A stretch of DNA of 64,000 nt from Glaciibacter superstes DSM 21135 (GCF_000421145.1 NZ_ATWH01000008.1:124001-188000); one strand, 5' to 3'. Counted from the stretch's first letter, positions 1-8,579 are shown. Made by a program: numbers and translations. Notes: generated by a model from the sequence alone, not told the origin.

Positions 1-810
1 CGGATGCTGGTGAACATGACGAGCGGATACGCCGACCATGTCGCGGACCAGGACTTCCTCGATTCGCTGGATGCGGATCCGTTCCAGAACTACACCTCAG
101 ATGATCTGATCGGCTTCAGCCTGGCCACACCACACCTGTTCGAACCAGGCACAAATTGGGACTACTCGCACGCCGGCTACGTCATGCTCGGGGAGGCACT
201 CACCGCGGCCACCGGCAAGCCGATGTCGCAGCTGATGGACGAGCTCATCATCGAACCGCTGAAGCTGGACGACACGGTCGGCGATCAGGGCCCCCTCATC
301 CCAGAGCCGGTACAACACGCGTTCACCGCCGAGCGCGGTGTCTGGGAGGATTCGACCTACTGGGATCCGTCGTGGACCCTCCCGGTCGGTGCTGTGCAGA
401 CCACCACTATCAGCGACATGGCGCGCAGCTTCGATGCCATCGTCGGGGCCGGCGAATTACTCAGCCCCGAATCGTATGAGGCCATGGTGGCACCGAGCCT
501 CGTTGGCTTCGGCTCGCCGCTCGAGGGGTGCAGCAGCTGCCACGAGCTGACCAAAGAGTGGAACTACGGACTCGGCGTTGTGCGGTCGGAGAACTGGTTG
601 CTGCAGACGCCGTCGTTCGGGGGGTATGCCGGCGCCGTGGCGACCCTGCCGTCCGAACGGATCACGGTGGCGGCATCCGTCACATACACCGAGGCCAGCC
701 AGACCGACTGGCCTGGAACACTCAGAAACCGCGCCGACGACCTGGTGAGGCGGATCGCCACGCTCCTCTCCCCCGACGACGCGCCGACCGCCTCACGCGC
801 CGACGGCTGA
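1..810 (+). CDS. Serine hydrolase, beta-lactamase/PBP-like (5' truncated)
   Basis: The reading frame is open from the window edge to TGA at 808-810, so the N-terminal part with the expected SxxK nucleophile is missing. The visible part starts at the family's LLxMTSGYAD-like region and continues through YSHAGYVMLGE, which sits where the YxN motif of class C beta-lactamases and D,D-peptidases lies (here Y-S-H, with His in place of the usual Asn). The C-terminal half has the family pattern of a DPSW segment, SDMARSFDAIV and a glycine-rich end. Such enzymes are usually exported peptidases or esterases; the substrate cannot be told. It is probably monocistronic; a new promoter follows at 902. Confidence 0.8.
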   Translation, partial: RMLVNMTSGYADHVADQDFLDSLDADPFQNYTSDDLIGFSLATPHLFEPGTNWDYSHAGYVMLGEALTAATGKPMSQLMDELIIEPLKLDDTVGDQGPLIPEPVQHAFTAERGVWEDSTYWDPSWTLPVGAVQTTTISDMARSFDAIVGAGELLSPESYEAMVAPSLVGFGSPLEGCSSCHELTKEWNYGLGVVRSENWLLQTPSFGGYAGAVATLPSERITVAASVTYTEASQTDWPGTLRNRADDLVRRIATLLSPDDAPTASRADG

Positions 811-901
811 ACCGCAACGCGCGCCGGCTGGCCGGCGGGCGGCTGATACCCCGTACACCGGTGGCAACCGCGCCTGAGTCAGCCATCCGCCCGGGCTGGC
901 G

Positions 902-947
902 TAGCGTTGTGGCATGAGAACGCGCGAGCATCCGGAGTAGCCGGATG
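902..947 (+). promoter_or_regulatory. Leaderless promoter, 8-codon leader ORF and start-masking hairpin
   Basis: TAGCGT (902-907) lies exactly 6 nt before an ATG at 914, the leaderless geometry seen repeatedly in this window. That ATG opens an 8-codon frame (MRTREHPE, stop TAG 938-940). CATCCGG (929-935) and CCGGATG (941-947) form a perfect 7-bp hairpin with loop AGTAG, and the right arm contains the ATG (945-947) of the next gene. A ribosome ending the leader would open the hairpin. The arrangement is seen; the regulatory role is inferred. The next gene may instead start at GTG 957. Confidence 0.4.
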
Positions 948-1607
948 AGGATCTCTGTGCGCACATCATTCGGCATCGGGCGGCTCCTCCTGGCCGCCGT
1001 GCAAGTCGCCGCCCTCGTCGGCAACTTCGACTACGTGCTCGGCTTTGCAACCTTTGCAACCGGCAACTTCTTCAGCTACTTCACCATCCAGAGCGCGATA
1101 GCCGCGGTGGTGATGTTCGTCGTCGGCGCCGTTCTGGCGCTTCGGACACAAGAGGATCCGCCCTGGTTCGACCTGTTCCGCTCGCTCGTGACCACCTACA
1201 TCATCGTCTCCGGCATCGTGTTCGCACTCATGGTCATCCAGTCGAACACGCGCGACTACCGCATCGATGTTCCCTGGTCTGACCAGGTGCTGCATTTCTG
1301 GGTGCCGGCCTTCGCCCTGCTCGACTGGCTGTTCGACCCGCACAAGGCGCGCGTGTCAGTGCGCATTCTGCGCTGGGTGGCGCTCTACCCGCTGGTCTGG
1401 GGCGTGTTCACGCTGGTGCGGGGCGCATCCGTCGGGTGGTATCCGTACTTCTTCCTCGATTCGGCGCAGGTGACTCCGCTCGAAATGCTGCTGTACTGCG
1501 CAATCTGCCTATTGATCATCGTTGGCATCACGGCCACCCTCGCGGCAACAACCCGCGTGCACCTCAGTCCGTGGTGGGAGCGCCGCGAGCCCGGCAGGGG
1601 ACGTTAG
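945..1607 (+). CDS. Pr6Pr family integral membrane protein
   Basis: A 220-residue protein with about six hydrophobic segments, matching the Pr6Pr family of six-helix membrane proteins of unknown function that is common in actinobacteria. Recognisable features are the N-terminal RLLLAAVQVAALVGNF, FSYFTIQS in the second helix region, a charged loop before HFWVPAFALLDWLFD, and WYPYFFLD before the last helix. The ATG at 945 sits in a hairpin; GTG at 957 has an AGGA 6 nt upstream and is a reasonable alternative. The gene converges with the amine oxidase, with a repeat element between them. No function can be assigned. Confidence 0.75.
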   Translation: MRISVRTSFGIGRLLLAAVQVAALVGNFDYVLGFATFATGNFFSYFTIQSAIAAVVMFVVGAVLALRTQEDPPWFDLFRSLVTTYIIVSGIVFALMVIQSNTRDYRIDVPWSDQVLHFWVPAFALLDWLFDPHKARVSVRILRWVALYPLVWGVFTLVRGASVGWYPYFFLDSAQVTPLEMLLYCAICLLIIVGITATLAATTRVHLSPWWERREPGRGR

Positions 1608-1627
1608 CGGCGCAGCGCCAGCGGCCT

Positions 1628-1690
1628 GGGCACCCGGAAATACACTGGGCACCCACAATTTCGGGTGCCCACGGCAATATCGGGTGCCCA
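1628..1690. repeat. Dispersed palindromic element, family A copy 1
   Basis: Four arms are nested: outer GGGCACCCG (1628-1636) pairs with CGGGTGCCC (1681-1689), and inner TGGGCACCC (1646-1654) pairs with GGGTGCCCA (1663-1671) around ACAATTTC. A near-identical element lies at 36873-36933. Both sit between convergent genes, so the element may act as a bidirectional terminator or be a REP-type mobile repeat. Confidence 0.85.
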
Positions 1691-1730
1691 GACCGGGTCG
1701 GCTCGCACGCACGCTGCCCTCAGGCGCTGG

Positions 1731-3281
1731 CTAGTCCGGCGACTCGGCGGGTGGCTCGGTCAGAGCGCCGGTCTCCGGCACCTGGCCCGTGGCCGGGTCG
1801 GCGAACGGCTCGAGGCTCGCCAGTGCCGCAGCGAGAAATTCGTCATCGCCGACTTCGGCGAGACGAACGGCGGAGTCCGCCGCGATCAGCCCCATCAGCA
1901 CCGGCTCTCCGGTCAGCGGGGCGAGGTTGAACCAGGTGGCGAAGTCGGATGCCTTCGGCTCGGCCGTGGCCTCGGCATCCGAACCGGAGCCTGCGGACGG
2001 TTTCGGCGTGCCGGCCGCTGCCGCGGCATCCGTTGCCCTGACGGTCGTCCAGACCGGAGCATCCGTCGTCCAGAACGGCTTCTCGAATCGCAGCCAGACT
2101 TTGTCGAGGGTTCCCATGCCGAGTGCGGCGATCGCCCCGCGATGGGCGAAGGGCAGCGGCGGAGCGAACTCGATCGCGTCGGTCTTCAGCACGCCGAGCG
2201 GCACGGTGATGACCACACGATCGACAGAGAGTGATTCGCCGGTGCCGAGCCGCAGGCTGACCCGGTCGTCGGTGTACGAGACGCGGGTGACGACGTTCGA
2301 GACCAATACATCGAGGTCTTGCGCAGCCTCAGAGACCAGGCCCGCGTAGCCGCCGAGCACGATATCGTCTTCCGTCGTCTGCACGGGTGCGACGTCGCCT
2401 CCGTACCAGGCCGAGACCTTGCCGGCGGATGCCCCGGCCCCCACCTCGAGGGAGGTTGCGATGTCGTAGCCGAGCCAGTCGGCCGGCGATACGCCTGACT
2501 CATCGGGCTCGGTGGAGAGTTCCCCTGCGCCGGACTCGGCGAGTGCCTTCGTGATCGAGAGGTCTTCTGGTGTTGTGGTGGCCCAGGCGACTGCCGCCGC
2601 AACGGCCTCTGCGCCGGTAGGGGGCACCAGGGCGACTGTTCCGTCAACGGTGCGGGTCTCTGTGGTGCGCACGAACGGCAGGGTGGAGATGCCGGCCTCG
2701 TCGAGCTCCTCGTCGAGATCGGTATCGCCTGCCCCGCCCACAAATGACGGGCCCAGCTCGATCGGGAACGGCCACGAGTCGCTCGTGCGCGTGTCGATGC
2801 GACCGCCGATGCGGTCTCGCGCCTCGATGACCACCACCTCGTATCCCGAATCACTCAGCATCCTGGCAGCCGAGATTCCGGCGATCCCGGCGCCGATGAC
2901 GGCGATCCGCTCGCCGGACTCCGCCTCAGAATCGAGCTCCCTTGCCGCACGGCGCCCGGAATCCCGGGCGCCGGCGACCGTGCCGACACCCTCAGTCGCC
3001 GTCGCTTCCCCCGCAAAATACAGGCGGGCGTTGATCGGTTCGCGCAGAGTCGCCCGCTGCTCTGGCGTTGCATCGACGGCCGGAAAGCTGAATGAGCCGC
3101 GCGCAAACGGGTCAGCAGACCAGTTGCTGCGCTGCATCGCCTCCGGTTGTGGCACCAGTGACGGTGGCGGAGTGGTCGGTGGAACGGAAGGCGTCGGCGT
3201 CGGTTTCGGCGGCGTGCACGCGGCGAGCGCGGCGACGGTGAGACCGGATGCCGCACCGATCAGAAACGTTCGACGCTTCAT
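1731..3281 (-). CDS. Flavin amine oxidase lipoprotein with permuted domain order
   Basis: A 516-residue flavoprotein of the monoamine oxidase family. ATG 3281 is chosen because it gives a lipoprotein signal: MKRRTFLIG (twin arginine), a hydrophobic stretch and the lipobox LAAC (Cys22), followed by a Pro/Thr linker. Residues 53-114 (NWSADPFARGSFSF through LYFAGEATATEGVGTVAGA) match the block that normally ends such enzymes. The dinucleotide-binding motif VIGAGIAGISAARML comes only at about 128-142, followed by IEARDRIGGRID. The protein ends after LMGLIAADSAVRLAEVGDDE, just where the usual C-terminal block would follow. This reads as a circular permutation joined by a short linker. The substrate is unknown; the location is probably extracytoplasmic. 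Confidence 0.85.
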   Translation of the reverse strand: MKRRTFLIGAASGLTVAALAACTPPKPTPTPSVPPTTPPPSLVPQPEAMQRSNWSADPFARGSFSFPAVDATPEQRATLREPINARLYFAGEATATEGVGTVAGARDSGRRAARELDSEAESGERIAVIGAGIAGISAARMLSDSGYEVVVIEARDRIGGRIDTRTSDSWPFPIELGPSFVGGAGDTDLDEELDEAGISTLPFVRTTETRTVDGTVALVPPTGAEAVAAAVAWATTTPEDLSITKALAESGAGELSTEPDESGVSPADWLGYDIATSLEVGAGASAGKVSAWYGGDVAPVQTTEDDIVLGGYAGLVSEAAQDLDVLVSNVVTRVSYTDDRVSLRLGTGESLSVDRVVITVPLGVLKTDAIEFAPPLPFAHRGAIAALGMGTLDKVWLRFEKPFWTTDAPVWTTVRATDAAAAAGTPKPSAGSGSDAEATAEPKASDFATWFNLAPLTGEPVLMGLIAADSAVRLAEVGDDEFLAAALASLEPFADPATGQVPETGALTEPPAESPD

Positions 3282-3387
3282 CGCCCTGGCCGCGGCATCC
3301 GACTCGCGTGCGCATGCAACTGACCCCGTGACATGCCTCAACGCTACTCCAGCGAACCGGCACTTGACATCTCCCTCGCAGCATGGT

Positions 3388-3413
3388 TGGTTAGTTACAT
3401 CACCAACTAACCA
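3388..3413. promoter_or_regulatory. Perfect palindromic operator of the GntR/ABC operon
   Basis: TGGTTAGTT (3388-3396) and AACTAACCA (3405-3413) are exact inverted repeats separated by 8 nt. The site lies just upstream of the GntR gene, with a TTGACA (3364-3369) before it. YtrA-type regulators usually repress their own operon through such a site, so autoregulation is the likely role. Confidence 0.75.
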
Positions 3414-3446
3414 GTGAACATGAAGCCACCAGAGAGCGAGTCATCT

Positions 3447-3839
3447 GTGATCGAAGAAGGCAAACCGATCTTCGTTCAGATCGCGGAACAAATCGAGAAC
3501 GACATCATCGATGGCGCCATCGAGGAAGAGACGCAGGTCCCATCCACCAACGAGTTCGCTGTTTTCTACCGCATCAATCCGGCCACCGCAGGCAAGGGTG
3601 TCAACCGTCTGGTCGAAGACGGCATCCTCTACAAGAAACGAGGCATCGGAATGTTCGTCGCCGCAGGCGCACGGGCACGACTCGTGACCAACCGCACCGA
3701 AGAGTTCGCTGCCAGCTTCGTCAGGCCGCTGCTTGACGAGGCCGCCAAGCTCGGCATCGCGCCGAATCAGGTGGCCGCCATGATCCAGTCCGCCGCTTCG
3801 GCAGACACCACCAACCAGAAGGAGACGGTCACCTCATGA
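3447..3839 (+). CDS. GntR family regulator, YtrA subfamily
   Basis: A short GntR regulator of about 130 residues: N-terminal winged helix (PIFVQIAEQIENDIIDGAI, then VPSTNEFAVFYRINPATAGKGVNRLVEDGILYKKRG) and only a short helical tail, as in the YtrA subfamily. GTG 3447 is preferred because GAGAG lies about 10 nt upstream and the protein then begins at the conserved EGKPIFVQ; in-frame GTG 3414 and ATG 3420 would also be open but abut the operator. Its last codons overlap the ABC ATPase by 4 nt (ATGA), so the three genes form one operon. The inducer is probably an antibiotic or cell-envelope stress, by analogy only. Confidence 0.85.
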   Translation: MIEEGKPIFVQIAEQIENDIIDGAIEEETQVPSTNEFAVFYRINPATAGKGVNRLVEDGILYKKRGIGMFVAAGARARLVTNRTEEFAASFVRPLLDEAAKLGIAPNQVAAMIQSAASADTTNQKETVTS

Positions 3840-4753
3840 CCACCACCACTCTCGCTCCCGCCGTGAGCGTCGAAGGTCTCACCAAGCGTTATGGAAAGTT
3901 CACCGCGGTCGACAACGTGAGCTTCCACGTGGAGTCGAACAAGATCTACGGCCTGCTCGGCCGCAACGGCGCGGGCAAGACCACCATCATGCAGTTACTC
4001 ACCGGGCAACAGTTCGCCACCTCGGGCGAGATCTCGGTCTTCGGAGACTACCCCGCAGAGAACGCGCGTGTTCTGCAGCAGATCTGCTTCATCAAGGAAG
4101 CGCAGAAGTACCCGGACACTTTCAAGGTCAAGCACGTGCTGGCCAGCGCTCCGTGGTTCTTCGAGAATTGGGACGCCGACTTCGCCGACCGCCTGGTCGA
4201 CGACTTCCGACTGCCGATGAAGCGCGACGTGAAGAAGGTCTCTCGTGGCCAGCTGTCGGCAATCGGCGTCATCGTCGGTCTCGCGTCGCGGGCACCGCTG
4301 ACGTTCTTCGACGAGCCATACCTCGGCCTCGACGCCGTGGCTCGGCAGACCTTCTACGACCGTCTCCTCGAGGACTTCGCCGAGCATCCGCGCACCGTCA
4401 TTCTCTCGACGCACCTGATCGACGAGGTCAGCAACCTGCTCGAGCACGTGCTCGTGATCGACGAGGGGCGCATCATCATCGATCAGGATGCAGAAGAGCT
4501 GCGCGGGAGTGCCAGCACCGTTGTTGGGAAGGCGACGGATGTCGACGCGTTCGTCGCCGGCCGCGACGTGCTACATCGCGAGGGCATCGGCGGTCTCGCC
4601 TCGGTGACCGTCAGCGGCCTTTCCGCTGCAGAACGCCGCACCGCCGCCGATGCCGGGCTCGAGCTCGCACCGGTGTCGCTGCAGCAGTTGATCGTGAGAA
4701 AGACGAGCGGCTCAGGAGCCGCGGCCCAGTCTGATTGGAGTGAAAGCGCATGA
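3836..4753 (+). CDS. ABC transporter ATP-binding protein (YtrB-like)
   Basis: A 305-residue ABC ATPase with Walker A GRNGAGKTT, Walker B LTFFDEP and the switch His in LSTHLIDE. The signature motif is VSRGQLSA, degenerate relative to LSGGQ, which is usual for transporters paired with YtrA-type regulators. After the ATPase core, about 70 C-terminal residues form an accessory region. It is coupled at both ends (4-nt overlaps with the regulator and the permease). It would power the membrane protein encoded next; the substrate is unknown. Confidence 0.88.
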   Translation: MTTTTLAPAVSVEGLTKRYGKFTAVDNVSFHVESNKIYGLLGRNGAGKTTIMQLLTGQQFATSGEISVFGDYPAENARVLQQICFIKEAQKYPDTFKVKHVLASAPWFFENWDADFADRLVDDFRLPMKRDVKKVSRGQLSAIGVIVGLASRAPLTFFDEPYLGLDAVARQTFYDRLLEDFAEHPRTVILSTHLIDEVSNLLEHVLVIDEGRIIIDQDAEELRGSASTVVGKATDVDAFVAGRDVLHREGIGGLASVTVSGLSAAERRTAADAGLELAPVSLQQLIVRKTSGSGAAAQSDWSESA

Positions 4754-5556
4754 CCACCACCGCCATCGAAAGAGAGACCACGCCCATGACCTCCACACCG
4801 GCCATGACGAGGCCCTTGCCTTCGCCGTTCGCCCGCATCTGGAACGTCGTCCGCCTGCATCTGGTCGACCGTCGGACCTACATCGGCATTCCGTGGATCA
4901 TCGTCGCCTTCGCATTCCTCATCTCGATCGTCCTCTCAAACATCATCGGTTTCGTGACCGGTGACGGGCTCGGCGGAGCGGAGGCGACCGCAAACCAGCG
5001 GTACAGCTGGGCGGTGCTCGCCCCACAGTGGTATCTGATCGTCGTTGCGGTGCAGTCGATCGGGCTGACCTTCCCGTTCGCGCTCGGCTTCAGCGTGACC
5101 AGGCGAGACTTCTACCTCGGCACCTCGCTGATGTTCGTACTGATCTCGGCGTTCAACGCCGTCGCGTTCGCCGTGCTGACGCAGATCGAGAAGGTCACAG
5201 ACGGCTGGTGGATGGGCACCTACATGTTCAACGCCCTCTGGTTCGGCGTCGATGGCTGGTACGTCGACCTGCTCTCGTTCTTCGTGCTGCAGCTGCTGGT
5301 GTTCTTCATCGGGGCATCCGTCACCACCATCTACATGCGCTGGCGCATCGTCGGAATGCTGGTGTTCGCCATCACCGTAGCCGTGGTGGTGCTCGGCACG
5401 CTCTCGCTGATCACCTTCACGTCGAGTTGGCCTGCGGTCGCCACGTGGTTCGGGCAGCAGGGCATCGCGGGGATCTTCCTCTGGCTCCTGGTGCCGACGG
5501 TGCTGGCAGCGGTCGGCGGATACGTCACGCTACGCAGGGCGACGCCGAAGAACTAG
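4750..5556 (+). CDS. ABC transporter permease partner
   Basis: A 268-residue membrane protein with about six hydrophobic segments, starting at the ATG that overlaps the stop of the ATPase (ATGA). The first segment is IPWIIVAFAFLISIVLSNII; later ones include LVVAV/SIGLTFPFALGF and FFVLQLLVFFIGAS. The charged N-terminus is cytoplasmic by the positive-inside rule. No family name is evident beyond ABC-2-like exporter subunit. It converges with the methyltransferase at 5677, with an inverted repeat between. Confidence 0.8.
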   Translation: MTTTAIERETTPMTSTPAMTRPLPSPFARIWNVVRLHLVDRRTYIGIPWIIVAFAFLISIVLSNIIGFVTGDGLGGAEATANQRYSWAVLAPQWYLIVVAVQSIGLTFPFALGFSVTRRDFYLGTSLMFVLISAFNAVAFAVLTQIEKVTDGWWMGTYMFNALWFGVDGWYVDLLSFFVLQLLVFFIGASVTTIYMRWRIVGMLVFAITVAVVVLGTLSLITFTSSWPAVATWFGQQGIAGIFLWLLVPTVLAAVGGYVTLRRATPKN

Positions 5557-5570
5557 CTTGCGCGCGGCCT

Positions 5571-5632
5571 GAATCGCCGTTTGCGCCGAGAATTGCCGCT
5601 CCTGCGACGACACTCGGCGCAGACGGCGATTC
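5571..5632. repeat. Long inverted repeat, family B copy 1
   Basis: GAATCGCCGTTTGCGCCGAG (5571-5590) pairs with CTCGGCGCAGACGGCGATTC (5613-5632) with one mismatch in 20 and a 22-nt loop. A degenerate copy lies at 31919-31973. Both are between convergent genes. It is a possible bidirectional terminator or repeat element. Confidence 0.85.
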
Positions 5633-5676
5633 TCGCGTTCGGTGGGCGAATGCCGCAGCTCGCGCCATCGCGAGTG

Positions 5677-7254
5677 TCACAGCCCGGGCGGCAGCAGGAA
5701 ACCGTCGCCCAGCAACTCGCGCACCCGCGGCAGCAGCTGTTCAGTCAGTGCGTGTTCGTCGGCGTCAAGCAGGTGCGCCAGTGCAGCGATGATCGCGCTG
5801 ACCGCGAGCTCCCCGTCGCAGGCGCCGACCAGGGCCGCGAGCGCCGTGTCGAGCTGCACCGACCGGCCGAAACCTCCGCCCTGGTGCAGCGTCATCAGGG
5901 TCGGATCGTCTGCACCCGGCCAGTAGTGGCGCTCCTCTGTGACGTCGGGAGCAACAGTGAATCTCGCCCTCGCGAGAGCCACGGCATCCGTTCTCGCATT
6001 CCAGTCGTGCGCCGCGAGGCACTCGGCGAGATGGGTGCCGAGCCCAGACCCGTTGGTGCCGAGTTCGCCATGCAGTCGCTCGAGACGGCGGAGCGGCTCG
6101 TCGCCGCCGACCGGCTTCCTCAGCAGCAGGTAACCGAAGCCGACCTGGCGCACCCCGCGGGCGGCGAAGTCGTCGAGCCAGGCGTCGTAGAGCCGGTCGA
6201 ATTCCGCGGAGTCCGGAAGCGTGCCACCGTCGCGGATCCAGGTCTCGGCATACTCGGTCGGCAACTGCACCTCACGTTCGATGATCCAGGCGCCCTGCGC
6301 CGCTGCGTCGCCCGGATCCCCGAGCCAGTCGCGCAAGCGTTCGAACGCGTCGACTTCCTGGCCGCCGGCATCCGTTCGATACTCCCAATTGCCGAGCAGC
6401 TGCGCGATTCCGCCCGGGCTCAGGTGCTCGGCCGAGCCACGCACCACCGCTTCGACGATCGCGTCGCCGACGAGCCCGCCATCGCGATATTCGTAGCTCG
6501 GCACGCCGGCCACACGGGGCGTGATCACAAACGGCGGGTTGGAGATGATGTGGTCGAAACGCTCTCCCCCCACCGGCTCGAACAGGCTGCCGAGGCGAAA
6601 TTCAATGTTCCGGATGCCGTTCAGCTCGGCATTCAGCGCCGCGAGTTCGAGTGCGCGTTCGGAGATATCGGTGGCGACGACCCGCTCGGCGTGACGGGCC
6701 GCGTGCATAGCCTGGATTCCGCAGCCGGTGCCGAGGTCGAGTGCACTCTTCACCGGGGTCGGGATCATCAACCCGGTGAGCGTGAGGGATGCTCCGCCGA
6801 CGCCGAGGACGTGAGTCTCGGTGAGCGCGTGGCCGAGTGCGAGTTCGCCGAGGTCTGACGCTACCCACCAGCTGCCGGCGCCGTGTGCGTCGATGAAGCT
6901 GTACGGGCGGAGATCGAGGAGCGGTCGCACGTCAGCCGCTTCTCGGGTTACGAGGCCGAGTTGTTCGGCCCCGTCCAGCCCGAGTGCGGGAAATGCGTTG
7001 CCGGCATCCGCTGCCGACACCGGCAGCCCCAACACGAACAACTGCGCGAGAGTCGCTGACGGCTCGGTGCGTTCGAGCCTGTCACGCAGTGCAGCGAGCG
7101 CGCGCAGGGCTGGCACCCGCTGGTTGCGGTGCAGGGCCGCCTCCGCCGGGGCTCCCCACAGGCCGGTGAGCGCGCTGACGCTGAAGTTGGCAGTGGTGAG
7201 GTCGGCGCGGAGCCGGTCGATCAGTTCTGAAGTCACCGGTCCATTCAACTGCAC
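5677..7254 (-). CDS. SAM-dependent methyltransferase (RsmC/PrmC-like)
   Basis: A 525-residue protein with a class I methyltransferase core in its middle third: ALDLGTGCGIQAMHAARH (SAM-binding motif I), VVATDISERALELAALNAELNG, and ISNPPFVITPR, the NPPF motif of enzymes that methylate planar nitrogens (HemK/PrmC, RsmC). An N-terminal region of about 130 residues and a long C-terminal region flank it, as in a two-extra-domain family found in actinobacteria. The target (rRNA base or glutamine) cannot be decided. The start is GTG 7254; in-frame GTG 7236 is also possible. Confidence 0.8.
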   Translation of the reverse strand: MQLNGPVTSELIDRLRADLTTANFSVSALTGLWGAPAEAALHRNQRVPALRALAALRDRLERTEPSATLAQLFVLGLPVSAADAGNAFPALGLDGAEQLGLVTREAADVRPLLDLRPYSFIDAHGAGSWWVASDLGELALGHALTETHVLGVGGASLTLTGLMIPTPVKSALDLGTGCGIQAMHAARHAERVVATDISERALELAALNAELNGIRNIEFRLGSLFEPVGGERFDHIISNPPFVITPRVAGVPSYEYRDGGLVGDAIVEAVVRGSAEHLSPGGIAQLLGNWEYRTDAGGQEVDAFERLRDWLGDPGDAAAQGAWIIEREVQLPTEYAETWIRDGGTLPDSAEFDRLYDAWLDDFAARGVRQVGFGYLLLRKPVGGDEPLRRLERLHGELGTNGSGLGTHLAECLAAHDWNARTDAVALARARFTVAPDVTEERHYWPGADDPTLMTLHQGGGFGRSVQLDTALAALVGACDGELAVSAIIAALAHLLDADEHALTEQLLPRVRELLGDGFLLPPGL

Positions 7255-7310
7255 GTCCCAACCGCAGCCGTCCAGCGCACAGTTCCGTGCCCGATTGCGC
7301 GGCCCTCTGT

Positions 7311-7402
7311 GGCTAATTCAGGAGATCTCGTGCCCACCGCATCCGTCACGGCGTCTTTCCGCCATTTCGGCGGCTGCCATTCCCGGATCTCCTGAGTTAG
7401 CC
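7311..7402. repeat. Long intergenic inverted repeat with inner hairpin
   Basis: GGCTAATTCAGGAGATCTCG (7311-7330) pairs with CGGATCTCCTGAGTTAGCC (7384-7402), with two small differences. The roughly 53-nt loop contains a second hairpin (CCGCC-ATTTC-GGCGG). It lies between two genes read leftward, so it may separate their transcripts. Confidence 0.75.
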
Positions 7403-7409
7403 CCTCAGG

Positions 7410-8579
7410 TCAGAGCCAGCGCATGGTGAAGGCGCGCGCCAGCACGCCGCGGGTGGGGGGCAACGCGAGCGCCCGAACCAGCAGATTGCGTGCGGCGAGG
7501 CGTGGCCCGCGATAGGGCCTGCCCATCGCCATGTTGAAGCCGGCCTGGCGAACGGCCATCCGAGCAGCGCGACGGCGACGCTCACCCCAGTCGGCGAGAA
7601 CGGATGCCGCGGCATCCGGGTCACGAAGCGCCCGTTCGATCGCCGGAACCAACGCCACCGCGTCGAGCCAGCCGAGGTTCATCCCCTGTCCGCCGATCGG
7701 ACTGATCTCGTGGGCGGCGTCCCCGACGAGCACGACCCGGCCCAGGGCGAACTGCGACGCCAGCCGCTGCTGCACGCTGAACGGGCTCGGTGCATCCGTC
7801 GACGCCGTCAGCGAGACACCGGTGCGCGAACGGATGACTCCGGCCAGGTCAGCGGATGACGCATCGCCCCAGAGTCCGTCGGTCATCGCCACCCATCGGC
7901 GCCGACCATTCGGAAGGGGGAAGGACTCAACCACTCCACCGCGTTCGAAGTAGAGTGCCGCCGTCGACGCGCGCGAACCGTCGTCCGCATAGTCGGCCAT
8001 CAGATAGGTCTCCCCGCCGCCGATCGACCGCCAGCCGATGCCGGCCGCGACTCGCATGGAGCTACGAGCTCCATCTGCGGCGATCACGTATCGAGACTGC
8101 ACCGTGCGCGCCTGCACCGCGCGCGCCCGCTCTGTGCCGGTCGCACCGTCCGCCGCGCGAACGTGCACGTCGACATGATCGCCGCGGTCTTGCACGCCGA
8201 CTGCTGTGCGCCCCTGCCGCAAGCTACCGGGTCGCAACTGTTCCAATCGTGTGCGCAGCAGCGCCTCAGTTTCGTACTGCGGGAGTGCTGCCACGAACGG
8301 GTACGACGCTCCCGTTCCAGCGAACGAGAGCCGCCCGAGCCGTCGCCCGTCGCAGTACACCTCGCCGTCGCCGATCTTCACGGCACGGCCCTGCAGTTCG
8401 TCTGCGACACCGATCCGCTCCAGCGCGGCCAGCGACGGCGGGTGGATGCCGATGGCGCGCGAGTGCATCGATGGCTTGGTGCGTTGCTCAAGGACCACAA
8501 CGTCGACCCCGCGCTCGGCGAGGAGGCAGGCCAGAAGCACGCCGACCGGTCCCCCGCCGACGATGGTGACGTCACGCAT
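7410..8579 (-). CDS. FAD-dependent monooxygenase (SrsC/UbiH-like)
   Basis: A 389-residue aromatic hydroxylase. It has the FAD dinucleotide motif at the start (VTIVGGGPVGVLLACLLAERG), the DG motif (VIAADGARSSMR) and the GD motif (VVLVGDAAHEISPIGGQGMNLG), the three landmarks of the p-hydroxybenzoate hydroxylase/UbiH class. ATG 8579 is chosen because it precedes the motif directly and overlaps the methyltransferase stop by 8 nt, giving translational coupling. As the third gene after a type III PKS and a methyltransferase it probably oxidises the phenolic lipid ring to a quinol or quinone, as SrsC does in Streptomyces griseus. Confidence 0.85.
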   Translation of the reverse strand: MRDVTIVGGGPVGVLLACLLAERGVDVVVLEQRTKPSMHSRAIGIHPPSLAALERIGVADELQGRAVKIGDGEVYCDGRRLGRLSFAGTGASYPFVAALPQYETEALLRTRLEQLRPGSLRQGRTAVGVQDRGDHVDVHVRAADGATGTERARAVQARTVQSRYVIAADGARSSMRVAAGIGWRSIGGGETYLMADYADDGSRASTAALYFERGGVVESFPLPNGRRRWVAMTDGLWGDASSADLAGVIRSRTGVSLTASTDAPSPFSVQQRLASQFALGRVVLVGDAAHEISPIGGQGMNLGWLDAVALVPAIERALRDPDAAASVLADWGERRRRAARMAVRQAGFNMAMGRPYRGPRLAARNLLVRALALPPTRGVLARAFTMRWL

